64,000 nt of DNA from Petrolisthes cinctipes. Lineage: Eukaryota; Arthropoda; Malacostraca; Decapoda; Porcellanidae. The notes beneath the pieces were generated by a model. The model saw nothing but the letters and a program-made list of their open reading frames with translations. It was not told the DNA's origin and ran no database searches. Position 1 is the stretch's first letter. Each line of letters begins with the position of its first letter. Of the stretch, positions 1-15,100 are shown in pieces. The stretch is taken from positions 62,001 through 126,000 of the forward strand of contig JAWQEG010001559.1 in NCBI GenBank assembly GCA_033782935.1, given 5' to 3'. The translations under genes and the position numbers were made by a program.

Positions 1-3000
1 AAATATCGAATTTTCGGGTGTTTTAAGCCTGAATTTGAGATATAAACGGGTACTAAAGATGCATTCACATATCGATTTTGAGCACCTAAAACATCGATAT
101 TCAATTTGTTTTTGTGCCTGTATTTTGAAAATATTCTACCATTGAGTAGGCATGTACAGATCGCTTCTGGGTCCCAAAAATATCAAATTTTCGAGTGTTT
201 TGAGCCTGAATTTGAGATATAAACGGGTACAGAAGATGCATACACATATTGACTTTGGTCACCTAATATATCGATTTTCAGCATATTTTGGGCCTGTATT
301 ATGAAAATACTCTGACACGGAGTAGGCATGTACAGATCGCTTCTGGGATCCAAAAATATTGAATTTTCGGGTGTTTTAAGCCTGAATTTGGGATGTAAAT
401 GGGTACAGAAAATGCAAGCACATATTAACTTGGGCACCTAAAATATCGATATTAACTTGTTTTTCTGCCTGTATTTTGAAAATATTTTAACATTGAGTAG
501 GCATGTACAGATCGCTTCTGGGACCCAAAAATATCGAATTTTTGGGTGTTTTGAGCCTGAATTTGAGATATAAACGGGTACTGAAGATGCATACACATAT
601 TGACTTTGGGCACCTAAAATATCGATTTTTAGCATGTTTTGGGCCTGTATTATGAAAATACTCTAATACGGAGTAGGCATGTACAGATCGCTTCTGGGAC
701 CCAAAAATATCGAAGTTTCGGCTGTTTTGAGTCCGAATTTGGGATATAAACGTGTACAGAAGATGCATACACATATTGACTTTGGTCACATAAAATATCG
801 ATTTTCAGCATGTTTTGGGCCTGTATTATGAAAATACTCTAACACGGAGTAGGCATGTACATATCGCTTCTGGGACCCAAAAACATCGAATTTTCGGGTG
901 TTTTAAGCCTGAATTTGGGATGTAAATGGGTACAGAAAATGCAAGCACATATTAACTTGGGCACCTAAAATATCGATATTAACTTGTTTTTCTGCCTGTA
1001 TTTTGAAAATATTTTAACATTGAGTAGGCATGTACAGATCGCTTCTGGGACCCAAAAATATCAAATTTTTGGGTGTTTTGAGCCTGAATTTGAGATATAA
1101 ACAGCTACAAAAGATGCATGCATATATAGACTTTGTACACCAAAAATATCCATATTTAGCATGTTTTGGGCCTATATTTTGAAAATATTCTAGCACTGAG
1201 TAGGCATGTACAGATCGCTTTTTGGACCCAAAAATATCGAATTTTATGGGGTTTTGAGCCTGAATTTGGGACATAAACGGGTACAGAAGATGCATGCACA
1301 TATCGATTTTGGGCACCTAAAATATCGATTTTCAGCATGTTTTAGGCCTGAATCTTAAAAACATTCTATTCCTGAGTAGGCATGTACAAATTGCTTCTTG
1401 GACCCAAAAATATCGGTTTTTTGGATGTTTTGAGCTTGAATTTGAGATATAAACGTGTACTGAAGATGCATGCACAAATCGACTTTGGGCACCTAAAATA
1501 TCGATTTTCAGCATGTTTTTGGTCTGTAATTTGAAAATATTCTGTCACTGAGTAGGCATGTACAGATCGCTTCCGGAAACCAAAAATATCGAGTTTTCGG
1601 GTGTTTTGAGCCTGAATTTGAGATATAAACGGGTAGAGAAGATGCATACACATATTGCTTTTGTCACCTAAAATATCGAATTTCAGCATGTTTTGAGGTC
1701 TGTATTTTGAAAATACTCTAAAACGGAGTAGGCATGTACAGACCGCTTCTGGGAACCAAAAAATTTGAATTTTCGGGTGTTTTCAGCCTGAATTTGAGAT
1801 ATACACGGGTACTGAAGATGCATGCACATATCGATTTTGGGCACCTAAAATATCGATTTTCAACTTGTTTTTGTGCCTGTATTTTGAAAATATTCTAACA
1901 TTGAGTAGGCATGTACACATCGCTTCTGTGAACCAAAAATATCGAATTTTCGGGTGTTTTCAGCCTGAATTTGAGATATACACGGGTACAGAAGATGCAT
2001 ACACATATCGACTTTGGGCACCTAAAATATCGATTTTCAGCATGTTTTGGGCTTATATTTTGAAAATATTCTAGCACTGAGTAGGCATGTACAGATCACT
2101 TCTGGGCCAAAATAAAATCGATTATTCGGGTGTTTTCAGCCTGAATTTGAGATATAAACGGGTACTGAAGATGCATGCACATATCGACTTTGGACACCTA
2201 AAATATCGATTTTCAGCATGTTTTCGGCCTAAAATTTGAAAATAATCTAGCATTGAGTAGGCATGGAGAGATCGCTTCTGGAACCCAAAAATATCCAATT
2301 TTCGGGTATTTTGATCCTGAATTTAAATATAAAAGGGTACAGAAAATGCATGCACATATCGACTTTGGGCACCTAATATATCGATTTTCAGCATGTTTTT
2401 GGCCTTTATTTTGAGAAAACTCTAACACGGAATAGGCATGTACAGATAGCTTCTGGGACCCAAAAAATATCGATTTTTCGAGTGTTTTGAGCCTGAATTT
2501 GAAATATAAACGGGTACAGAAGATGCATACACATATTGACTTTGGTCACCTAATATATCGATTTTCAGCATATTTTGGGCCTGTATTATGAAAATACTCT
2601 AACACGGAGTAGGCATGTACAGATCGCTTCAGGGACCCAAAAATATTGAATTTTCGGGTGTTTTGAGATTGAATTTGAGATATCAACGGGTACTGAAGAT
2701 GCATGCACATATCGACTTTGGGCACCTGAAATATCAATTTTCAGCATGTTTTGGGTCTGTATTTTGAAAATATTCTGTCACTGATTAGGCATGTACAGAT
2801 CGTTTCTGGGCAAAAATAAAATTAAATATTCGGGTGTTTTAAGCCTGAATTTAAGATATAAACGGGTACAGAAGATGCATGCACGTATCGATTTTGGACA
2901 CCTAAAATATTGATTTTCAACTTGTTTTTGTGCCTGTGTTTTGAAAGTATTCTAACATTGAGTAGGCATGTACAGATCGCTTCTGGGACCCAAAAATATC

Positions 3001-6000
3001 GAATTTTTGGGTGTTTTGATCCTGAATTTGAGATATAAACGGGTACTGAATATACATACATATATTGACTTTGGGCACCTAAAATATCGATTTTCAGCAT
3101 GTTTTGGGCCTGTATTATAAAAATATTCTAACACGGAGTAGGCATGTACAGATCGCTTCTGGGACCCAAAAATATCGAATTTTCAGGTGTTTTGAGCCTG
3201 AATATGAGATATAAACGGGTACTGAAGATACATGCACATATCGACTTTGGGCACCTAAAATATCAATTTTCAGCATGTTTTAGGCCTGTATTTTAAAAAT
3301 ACTCTTACACGGAGTAGGCATGTACAGATCGCTACCGGAACCCAAAAATATCGAATTTTCAGGTGTTTTAAGCCTGAATTTGAGATATAAACGGGTACAG
3401 AAGATGCATTCACATATTGACTTTGGGCACCTAAAATATCGATTTTCAGCATGTTTTGGGCCTGTATTTTGAAAATACTTTACCACGGAATAGGCATGTA
3501 CAGATCCCTTCTGGGACCCAAAAATATCGAATTTTCGGGTGTTTTGAGCCAGAATTTGAGATATAAACGGGTACTAAAGATGCATGCACATATCGATTTT
3601 GGGCACCTAAAACATCGATATTCAATTTGTTTTTGTGCCTGTATTTTGAAAATATTCTAACATTGAGTAGGCATGTACAGATCGCTTCTGGGTCCCAAAA
3701 ATATCTAATTTTCTGGTGTTTTAAGCCTGAATTTGGGACATAAACGGGTACAGAAGATCCATGCACATATCAATTTTGGGCACATAAAATATCTATTTTC
3801 AACTTGTTTTTGTGCCTGTGTTTTGAAAATATTCTAACATTGAGTAGACACGTACAGATCGCATCTGGGACCCAAAAATATCGAATTTTCGGGTGTTTTG
3901 AGCCTGAATTTAAGATATAAACGGGTACTGAAGATGCATACACATATTGACTTTGGGCACCTAAAATATCGATTTTTAGCATGTTTTGGGCCTGTATTAT
4001 GAAAATACTCTAATACGGAGTAGGCATGTACATATCGCTTCTGGGACCCAAAAACATCGAATTTTCGGGTGTTTTAAGTCTGAATTTGGGATGTAAATGG
4101 GTACAGAAAATGCAAGCACATATTAACTTGGGCACCTAAAATATCGATATTAACTTGTTTTTCTGCCTGTATTTTGAAAATATTTTAACATTGAGTAGGC
4201 ATGTACAGATCGCTTCTGGGACCCAAAAAAATCGAATTTTTGGGTGTTTTGAGCCTGAATTTGAGATATAAACAGCTACAAAAGATGCATACATATATAG
4301 ACTTTGTGCACCAAAAATATCCATATTTAGCATGTTTTGGGCCTATATTTTGAAAATATTCTAGCACTGAGTAGGCATGTACAGATCGCTTTTTGGACCC
4401 AAAAATATCGAATTTTAGGGGGTTTTGAGCCTGAATTTGGGACGTAAACGGGCACAGAAGATGCATGCACATATCGATTTTGGGCACCTAAAATATCGAT
4501 TTTCAGCATGTTTTAGGCCTGAATCTTAAAAATATTCTATTACTGAGTAGGCATGTACAAATCGCTTCTTGGACCCAAAAATATCGGATTTTTGAATGTT
4601 TTGAGCCTGAATTTGAGATATAAACGTGTACTGAAGATGCATGCACAAATCGACTTTGGGCTCCTAAAATATCGATTTTCAGCATGTTTTTGGTCTGTAA
4701 TTTGAAAATATTCTGTCACTGAGTAGGCATGTACAGATCGCTTCCGGAAACCAAAAATATCGAGTTTTCGGGTGTTTTGAGTCTGAATTTGAGATATAAA
4801 CGGGTAGAGAAGATGCATACACATATTGCTTTTGGCACCTAAAATATCGAATTTCAGCATGTTTTGAGGTCTGTATTTTGAAAATACTCTAAAACGGAGT
4901 AGGCATGTACAGATCGCTTCTGGGAACCAAAAAATTTGAATTTTCGGGTGTTTTCAGCCTGAATTTGAGATATACACGGGTACAGAAGATGCATACACAT
5001 ATTGACTTTGGGCACCTAAAATATCGATTTTCAGCATGTTTTAGGCCTGTATTTTGAAAATACTCTGACACGGAGTAGGCATGTACAGATCGCTTCTGGG
5101 AACCAAAAATATCGAATTTTCGGGTGTTTTGAGCCAGAATTTGAGATATAAACGGGTACTGAAGATGCATGCACATATCGATTTTGGGTACCTAAAATAT
5201 CGATTTTCAACTTGTTTTTGTGCCTGTATTTTGAAAATATTCTAACATTGAGTAGGCATGTACACATCGCTTCTGGGAACCAAAAATATCGAATTTTCGG
5301 GTGTTTTCAGCCTGAATTTGAGATATAAACGTGTACAGAAGATGCATACACATATCGACTTTGGGCACCTAAAATATCGATTTTCAGCATGTTTTGGGCT
5401 TATATTTTGAAAATATTCTAGCACTGAGTAGGCATGTACAGATCACTTCTGGGCCAAAATAAAATCGAATATTCGGGTGTTTTGAGCCTGAATTTGAGAT
5501 ATAAACGGGTACTGAAGATGCATGCACATATCGACTTTGGACACCTAAAATATCGATTTTCAGCATGTTTTCGGCCTAAAATTTGAAAATAATCTAGCAT
5601 TGAGTAGGCATGGAGAGATCACTTCTGGAACCCAAAAATATCCAATTTTCGGGTATTTTGATCCTGAATTTAAATATGAAAGGGTACAGAAAATGCATGC
5701 ACATATCGACTTTGGGCACCTAATATATCGATTTTCAGCATGTTTTTGGCCTTTATTTTGAAAAAACTCTAGCACGGAATAGGCATGTACAGATAGCTTC
5801 TGGGACACAAAAAATATGGATTTTTCGGGTGTTTTGAGCCTGAATTTGAGATATAAACGGGTACAGAAGATGCATACACATATTGACTTTGGGCACCTAA
5901 AATATCGATTTTTAGCATGTTTTGGGCCTGTATTATGAAAATACTCTAATATGGAGTAGGCATGTACATATCGCTTCTGGGACCCAAAAACATCGAATTT

Positions 6001-9000
6001 TCGGGTGTTTTAAGCCTGAATTTGGGATGTAAATCTGTACAGAAAATGCAAGCACATATTAACTTGGGAACCTAAAATATCGATATTAACTTGTTTTTCT
6101 GCCTGTATTTTGAAAATATTTTAACATTGAGTAGGCATGTACAGATCGCTTCTGGGATCCAAAAATATCGAATTTTTGGGTGTTTTGAGCCTGAATTTGA
6201 GATATAAACAGCTACAAAAGATGCATGCATATATAGACTTTATGCACCAAAAATATCCATATTTAGCATGTTTTGGGCCTATATTTTGAAAATATTCTAG
6301 CACTGAGTAGGCATGTACAGATCGCTTTTTGGACCCAAAAATATCGAATTTTAGGGGGTTTTGAGCCTGAATTTGGGACATAAACGGGTACAGAAGATGC
6401 ATGCACATATCGATTTTGGGCACCTAAAATATCGATTTTCAACTTGTTTTTCTGCCTATGTTTCAAAAATATTCTTACATTGAGTAGGCATGTACAGATC
6501 GCTTATGGGACCCAAAAATATCGAATTTTCGGGTGTTTTGAGCCTGAATTTGAGATATAAACGAGTACTGAAGAAGCATACACATATTGACTTTGGGAAC
6601 CTAAAATATCGATTTTCAGCATGTTTTTGGACTTGTATTTTGAAAATATTCTGTTACTGAGTAGGCATGTAAAGATCGCTTCTGGGACCCAAAAATATCG
6701 AATTTTCGGGTGTTTTGAGCCTGAATTTGAGATATAAACGTGTACTGAAGAAACATACACATATTGACTTTGGGAACCTAAAATATCGATTTTCAGCATG
6801 TTTTGGCCCTATATTTTGAAAATATTCAAGCACTGAGTTGGCATGTACAGATCGCTTCTGGGACCCAAATATATCGCATTTTCGTGTGTTTTGAGGTTGA
6901 ATTTGGGATATAAACGGGTGCAGAAGATGCATACACATATTGACTTTGGGAACCTAAAATATCGATTTTCAGCATGTTTTGGGCCTGTATTATGAAAATA
7001 CTCAAACACGGAGTAGGCATGTACAGATCGCTTCTGGGACCCAAAAATATCGAATTTTCGGGTGTTTTAAACTTGAATTTGAGATATAAACGGATACAGA
7101 AGATGCATGCACATATTGACTTTTTGCACCTAAAATATCGATTTTTTTAGCATGTTTTGGCCCTATATTTTGAAAATATTCAAGCACTGAGTAGGCATGT
7201 ACCGATCGCTTCTGGGACCCAAATATATCGCATTTTCGTGTGTTTTGAGGTTGAATTTGGGATATAAACGGGTGCAGAAGATGCATACACATATTGACTT
7301 TGGGCACCTAAAATATCGATTTTCAGCATGTTTTGGGCCTGTATATTGAAAATACTCTAACACGGAGTAGGTATATACAGATAGCTTCTGAGGCCCAAAA
7401 ATATCGAATTTTTGGGTGTTTTGAGCACAAATATGGGAAAGAAATGGGTACAGAAGATGCATGCACATATCGACTTTGGGCACCTAAAATATCGATTTAT
7501 AGCATGTTTTGGACTTGTATTTTGAAAATATTCTGTTACTGATTAGGCATGTACAGATCGCTTCTTGGACCCAAAAATATCGAGTTTTCGGGTGTTTTGA
7601 GCCTGAATTTGAGATATAAACGGGTAATGAAGATACATACACATATTGACTTTGGGCACCTAAAATATCGATTTTAGCATGTTTTGGGCCTGTATTATGA
7701 AAATACTCTAACACGGAGTAGGCATGTACAGATCGCTCTTGGGACCCAAAAATATCGAATTTTCGGGTGTTTTGAGCCTGAATTTGAGATATCATCGGGT
7801 ACAGAAGATGCATGCACATATCGACTTTGGACCCTTCAAATATCGATTTTTAGCATGCTTTGAGCCTTTATTATGAAAACATTCTATTTTCTAGTAGGCA
7901 TGTACATATCGCTTCTGGGACGTAAAAATATTGAATTTTCAGGGGTTTTGAGCCTAAATTTGAGATATAAACGGCTACAGAAGATGCATGCACATATCGA
8001 CTTTGGCACCCAAAATATCGATATTTAGCATGTTTTGGGCCTATATTTTGAAAATATTCTAGCACTGAGTAGGCATGAACAGATCGCTTCTGGGACCCCA
8101 AAATATCGAATTTTCGTGTGTTTTGATGTTGAATTTGAGATATAAACGGGTAAAGAAGATGCATTCACATATTGACTTTGGGCACCTAAAATATCGATTT
8201 TCAGCATGTTTTGGGCCTGTATATTGAAAATACTCTAACACGGAGTAGGTATATACAGATAGCTTCTGAGGCTCAAAAATAACGAATTTTTGGGTGTTTT
8301 GAGCACAAATATGGGAAAGAAATGGGTACAGAAGATGCATGCACATATCGACTTTGGGCACCTAAAATATCGATTTTTAGCATGTTTTGGACTTGTATTT
8401 TGAAAATATTCAGTTACTGATTAGGCATGTACAGATCGCTTCTTGGACCCAAAAATATCGAGTTTTCGGGTATTTTGAGCCTGAATTTGAGATATAAACG
8501 GGTAATGAAGATACATACACATATTGACTTTGTGCACCTAAAATATCGATTTTAGCATGTTTTTGGCCTGTATTATGAAAATACTCTAACACGGAGTAGG
8601 CATGTACAGATCGCTCCTGGGACCCAAAAATATCGAATTTTCCGGTGTTTTGAGCCTGAATTTGAGATATAAACGGGTACTGAAGATGCATACACATATT
8701 GACTTTGGGCACCTAAAATATCGATTTTTAGCATGTTTTGGGCCTGTATTATGAAAATACTCTAATACGGAATAGGCATGTACAGATTGCTTCTGGGACC
8801 CAAAAATATCGAAGTTTCGGCTGTTTTGAGTCTGAATTTGGGATATAAACGTGTACAGAAGATGCATACACATATTGACTTTGGTCACCTAAAATATCGA
8901 TTTTCAGCATGTTTTGGGTCTGTATTATGAAAATATTCTAACACGGAGTAGGCATGTACATATCGCTTCTGGGACCCAAAAACATCGAATTTTCGGGTGT

Positions 9001-12000
9001 TTTAAGCCTGAATTTGGGATGTAAATGGGTACAGAAAATGCAAGCACATATTAACTTGGGCACCTAAAATATCGATATTAACTTGTTTTTCTGCCTGTAT
9101 TTTGAAAATATTTTAACATTGAGTAGGCATGTACAGATCGCTTCTGGCACCCAAAAATATCGAATTTTTGGGTGTTTTGAGCCTGAATTTGAGATATAAA
9201 CAGCTACAAAAGATGCATGCATATATAGACTTTGTGCACCAAAAATATCCATATTTAGCATGTTTTGGGCCTATATTTTGAAAATATTCTAGCACTGAGT
9301 AGGCATGTACAGATCGCTTTTTGGACCCAAAAATATCGAATTTTAGGGGGTTTTGAGCCTGAATTTGGGACATAAACGTGTACTGAAGATGAATGGCACA
9401 AATCGACTTTGGGCACCTAAAATATCGATTTTCAGCATGTTTTTGGTCTGTAATTTGAAAATATTCTGTCACTGAGTAGGCATGTACAGATCGCTTCCGG
9501 AAACCAAAAATATCGAGTTTTCGGGTGTTTTGAGCCTGAATTTGAGATATAAACGGGTTGAGAAGATGCATACACATATTGCTTTTGGCACCTAAAATAT
9601 CGAATTTCAGCATGTTTTGAGGTCTGTATTTTGAAAATACTCTAAAACGGAGTAGGCATGTACAGATCGCTTCTGGGAACCAAAAAATTTGAATTTTCGG
9701 GTGTTTTCAGCCTGAATTTGAGATATACACGGGTACAGAAGATGCATACACATATTGACTATGGGCACCTAAAATATCGATTTTCAGCATGTTTTAGGCC
9801 TGTATTTTGAAAATACTCTAACACGGAGTAGGCATGTACAGATCGCTTCTGGGAACCAAAAATATCGAATTTTCGGGTTTTTTGAGCCAGAATTTGAGAT
9901 ATAAACGGGTACTGAAGATGCATGCACATATCGATTTTGGGCACCTAAAATATCGATTTTCAACTTGTTTTTGTGCCTGTGTTTTGAAAATATTCTAACA
10001 TTGAGTAGGCATGTACACATCGCTTCTGGGAACCAAAAATATCGAGTTTTCGGGTGTTTTCAGCCTGAATTTGAGATATACACGGGTACAGAAGATGCAT
10101 ACACATATCGACTTTGGGCACCTAAAATATCGATTTTCAGCATGTTTTGGGCCTGTATTATAAAAATATTCTAACACGGAGTAGGCATGTACAGATCGCT
10201 TCTGGGACCCAAAAATATCGAATTTTCAGGTGTTTTGAGCCTGAATATGAGATATAAACGGGTACTGTAGATGAATGCACATATCGACTTTGGGCACCTG
10301 AAATATCAATTTTTATCATGTTTTAGGCCTGTATTTTGAAAATACTCTTACACGGAGTAAGCATGTACAGATCGCTTCCGGAAACCAAAAATATCGAATT
10401 TTCAGGTGTTTTAAGCCTGAATTTGAGATATAAACGGGTACAGAAGATGCATTCACATATTGACTTTGGGCATCTAAAATATCGATTTTCAGCATGTTTT
10501 GGGCCTGTATTTTGAAAATACTTTAACACGGAATAGGCATGTACAGATCTTTTCTGGGACCCAAAAATATCGAATTTTCGGGTGTTTGAGCCAGAATTTG
10601 AGATATAAACGGATACTGAAGATGCATGCACATATCGATTTTGGGCTCCTAAAACATCGATATTCAACTTGTTTTTGTGCCTGTATTTTGAAAATATTCT
10701 AACACGGAATAGGCATGTACAGATCTCTTTTGGGACCCAAAAATATTGAATTTTGGGTGTTTTGAGCCAGAATTTGAGATATAAACGGATACTTAAGATG
10801 CATGCACATATCGATTTTGGCCTCCTAAAACATCGATATTCAACTTGTTTTTGTGCCTGTATTTTGAAAATATTCTAACATTGAGTAGGCATGTACGGAT
10901 CGCTTCTGGGTCCCAAAAATATCGAATTTTAGGGTGTTTTAAGCCTGAATTTGGGACATAAACGGGTACAGAAGATCCATGCACAAATCAATTTTGGGCA
11001 CATAAAATATCCATTTTCAACTTGTTTTTGTGCCTGTGTTTTGAAAATATTCTAACATTGAGTAGGCATGTACAGATCGCTTCTGGGACCCAAAAATATC
11101 GAATTTTTGGTTGTTTTGAGCCTGAATTTGAGATATAAACGGCTACAAAAGATGCATGCATATATAGACTTTGTGCACCAAAAATATCCATATTTAGCAT
11201 GTTTTGGGCCTATATTTTGAAAATATTCTAGCTCTGAGTAGGCATGTACAGATCGCTTTTTGGACCCAAAAATATCGAATTTTAGGGTGTTTTGAGCCTG
11301 AATTTGGGACATAAACGGGTACAGAAGATGCATGCACATATCGATTTTGGGCACCTAAAATATCGATTTTCAGCATGTTTTAGGCCTGAATCATAAAAAT
11401 ATTCTATTACTGAGTAGGCATGTACAAATCGCTTCTTGGACCCAAAAATATCGAGTTTTCGGGTGTTTTGAGCCTGAATTTGAGATATAAACGGGTAGAG
11501 ATGATGCATACCCTTATTGCTTTTGGCACCTAAAATATCGAATTTCAGCATGTTTTTATGCCTGTATTTTGAAAATACTCTAAAACGGAGTAGGCATGTA
11601 CAGATCGCTTCTGGGAACCAAAAAATTTGAATTTTCGGGTGTTTTCAGCCTGAATTTGAGATATACACGGGTACAGAAGATGCATACACATATTGACTTT
11701 GGGCACCTAAAATATCGATTTTCAACTTGTTTTTGTGCCTGTGTTTTGAAAATATTCTAACATTGAGAAGGCATGTACACATCGCTTCTGGGACCCAAAA
11801 ATATCTAATTTTAGGGTATTTTGAGCCTGAATTTGAGATATAAACGGGTATAGAAGATGCATGCACATATCGACTTTGGGCACCTAAAATATCGATTTTC
11901 AGCATGTTTTGGGCCTATATTTTGAAAATTTTCAAGCACTGAGTAGGTATGTACAGATCGCTCCTGGGACCCAAAAATATCGAATTTTCGGGTGTTTTGA

Positions 12001-15000
12001 GCCTGAATTTGAGATATTAACGGGTACTGAAGATACATACACATATCGACTTTGGGCACCTAAAATATCGATTTTCAGCATGTTTTGGGTCTGTTATTTG
12101 AAAATTTTCTGTCACTGAGTAGGCATGTACAGATCGCTTCTGGACGCCAATAAAATCGAATATTCGGGCGTTTTGAGCCTGAATTTGAGATATAAACAAG
12201 TACAGAAAATGCATGCACATATTGACTTTGGGCACCTAATATATCGATTTTCAGCATGTTTTGGGCTTATATTTTGAAAATATTCTAGCACTGAGTAGGC
12301 ATGTACAGATCACTTCTGGGCCAAAATGAAATCGAATATTCGGGTGTTTTTAGCCTGAATTTGAGATATAAACGGGTACTGAAGATGCATGCACATATCG
12401 ACTTTGGGCACCTGAAATATCAATTTTCAGCATGTTTTGGGTCTGTATTTTGAAAATATTCTGTCAATGAGTAGGCATGTACAGATCGTGTCTGGGAAAA
12501 AAATAAAATCAAATATTCGGGTGTTTTGAGCCTGAATTTGAGATATAAACGGGTACAGAAGATGCATGCACATATCGACTTTGGGCACCTAAAATTTCGA
12601 TTTTCAGCATGTTTTGGGCCTATATATTGAAAAAATTCTTGCACTGTGTAGGCATGTATAGATCGCTTCTGGGACCCAAAAATATCGAATTTTCGGGTGT
12701 TTTAAGCCTGAATTTGAGATATAAACGGCTACATAAGATGCATGCACATATCGATTTTTTGCACCTAAAATATCGATTTTGAGCATGTTGGGTCTGTATC
12801 TTGAAAACATTCTAGGAAGGAGTAGGCATGTACAGATTGCTTCTGGGACATAAAAATATAGAATTTTCGGGTGTTTTGAGCCTGAATTTGAGATATAAAA
12901 CGGTACTAAAGATGCATACACATATCGACTTTGGGCACCTAAAATATCGATTTTTAACATGTTTCGGGCCTATATTTTGAAAATATTCTAACATTGATTA
13001 GGCATGTACAGATCGCTTTTTGGACCCAAAAATATCGAATTTTAGGGTGTTTTAAGCCTGAATTTGGGACATAAACGGATACAGAAGATGCATGCACATA
13101 TCGATTTTGGGCACCTAAAACATCGATTTTCAACTTGTTTTTGTGCCTGTGTTTTGAAAATATTTTAACATTGAGTAGGCATGTACAGATCGCTTATGGG
13201 ACCCATAAATATCGAATTTTCGGGTGTTTTGATCCTGAATTTGAGATATAAACGGGTACAGAAGATACATGCACATATCAACTTTGGGCACCTAAAATAT
13301 CGATTTTAAACATGTTTTGGGCCTGTATTTTGAAATAATTCTACTAGTGAGTAGGCATGTACAGAACTCTCCTGGGACCCAAAAATATCGAATTTTCGGG
13401 TGTTTTGAGCCTGAATTTGAGATATTAACGGGTACTGAAGATGCATTCACATATCGACTTTGGGCACATAAAATATCGATTTTCAGCATGTTTTGGGCCT
13501 AAATTTTGAAAATACTCAAACACGGAGTAGGCATGTACAGATCGCTTCTTGGACCCAAAAATATATAGTTTTCGGGTGTTTTGAGCCTGAATTTGGGACA
13601 TAAACGGGTACAGAAGATGCATGCACATATCGATTTTTGACATCTAAAATAACGATTTTCAACTTGTTTTTGTGCCTGTGTTTTGAAAATACTCTAACAT
13701 TGGGTAGGCATGTACAGATCGCTTCTGGGACCCAAAAATATCGAATTTTCGGGTGTTTTGAGCCTGAATTTGAGATATAAACGGGTACTGAAGTTGCATG
13801 CACATATCGACTTTGGGCACCTAAAATATCGATTTTCCGCATATTTTGGGCCTATATTTTGAAAATATTCTAGCATTGAGTAGGCATGTACAGATCGCTT
13901 CTGGGACCCAAAAATAACGAATTTTAGGGTGTTTTGAGCCGGAATTTGAGACATAAACGGGTACAGAAGATGCATTCACATATCGATTTTGTGCACCTAA
14001 AATATCGATTTTCAACTTGTTTTTCTGCCTATGTTTCAAAAATATTCTTACATTGAGTAGGCATGTACAGATCGCTTCTGGGACCCAAAAATATCGAATT
14101 TTCGGGTGTTTTGAGCCTGAATTTGAGATATAAAACGGTACTAAAGATGCATACACATATCGACTTTAGGCACCTAAAATATCGATTTTTATCATGTTTT
14201 GGGCCTATATTTTGAAAATATTCTAACATTGATTAGGCATGTACAGATCGCTTCTGGGACCCAAAAATATCGAATTTCTGGATGTTTTGAGCCTGAATTT
14301 GAGATATAAACGGGTACAGAAGATGCATGCACATATCGACTTTGGGCACATAAAATATAGATTTTCAGTATGTTTTGGGCTTATATTTTGAGAACATTCT
14401 TTTTCTGAGTAGGCATGTACAGATCCCTTCCGGGACCCAAAAATATCGAATTTTAGGGTGTTTTAAGTCTGAATTTGAGATATAAACGGGTACTGAAGAT
14501 GCATGCACATATCGACTTTTTGCACCTAAAATATCGATTTTGAGCATGTTGGGTCTGTATCTTGAAAACATTCTAGGAAGGAGTAGGCATGTACAGATTG
14601 CTTCTGGGACATAAAAAAATATCGAATTTTCGGGTATTTTGAGCCTGAATTTGAAATATAAAACGGTACTGAAGATGCATACACATATCGACTTTGGACA
14701 CATAAAATATCGATTTTTAGCATGTTTTGGGCCTATATTTTGAAAATATTCTAACATTAATTAGGCATGTACAGATCGCTTATGGGACCCAAAAATATCG
14801 AATTTTCTGGTGTTTTGAGCCAGAATTTGAGATATAAAAGGGTACAGAAGATGCATACACATATTGACTTTGGGCACCTAAAATATCGATTTTTAGCATG
14901 TTTTGAGCTTATATTCTGAAAATATTTTAGCACTGAGTATGCATGTACAGATCGCTTCTTGGACCAAAACATATCGAATTTTAGGGTGTTTTGACCCTGA

Positions 15001-15100
15001 ATTTGAGATATAAACGGGTACAGATGATGCATACACATATTGACTTTGAGCACCTAAAATATCGATTTTCAGCATGTTTTGGGCCTGTATCTTGAAAATA
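1..15100. repeat. Satellite A, type-1 higher-order domain
   Basis: This part is built from recurring blocks of distinctive monomers. One marker monomer has CATATCGCTTCTGGGACCC with AAACATCG, followed by GGGATGTAAATGGGTAC and AATGCAAGCACATATTAAC. It occurs near 858, 4029, 5963 and 8957, spacings of about 18, 11 and 17 monomers. A second marker, ATGCATATATAGACTTTGTG or a close variant, follows in the same relative position and is also seen near 11155. Copies differ by scattered substitutions, so this domain looks older or less homogenised than the one after 15.1 kb. Block boundaries are approximate because they were read by eye. Confidence 0.7.
6440..8580. repeat. Type-2 satellite A block embedded in the type-1 domain
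   Basis: This stretch carries markers otherwise typical of the domain to the right of 15.1 kb. They are the GTAGGTATATACAGATAGC monomers near 7366 and 8245, the GGGTAATGAAGATACATAC variant near 7617 and 8500, the TTTGAGGTTGAATTTGGGAT variant, and a CGATTTTTTTAGC length variant near 7139. The last one recurs near 27204 and 30547. The segment around 7002-7307 matches 27064-27369 almost base for base, about 114 monomers away. This suggests transfer or duplication between distant parts of the array. Confidence 0.65.
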
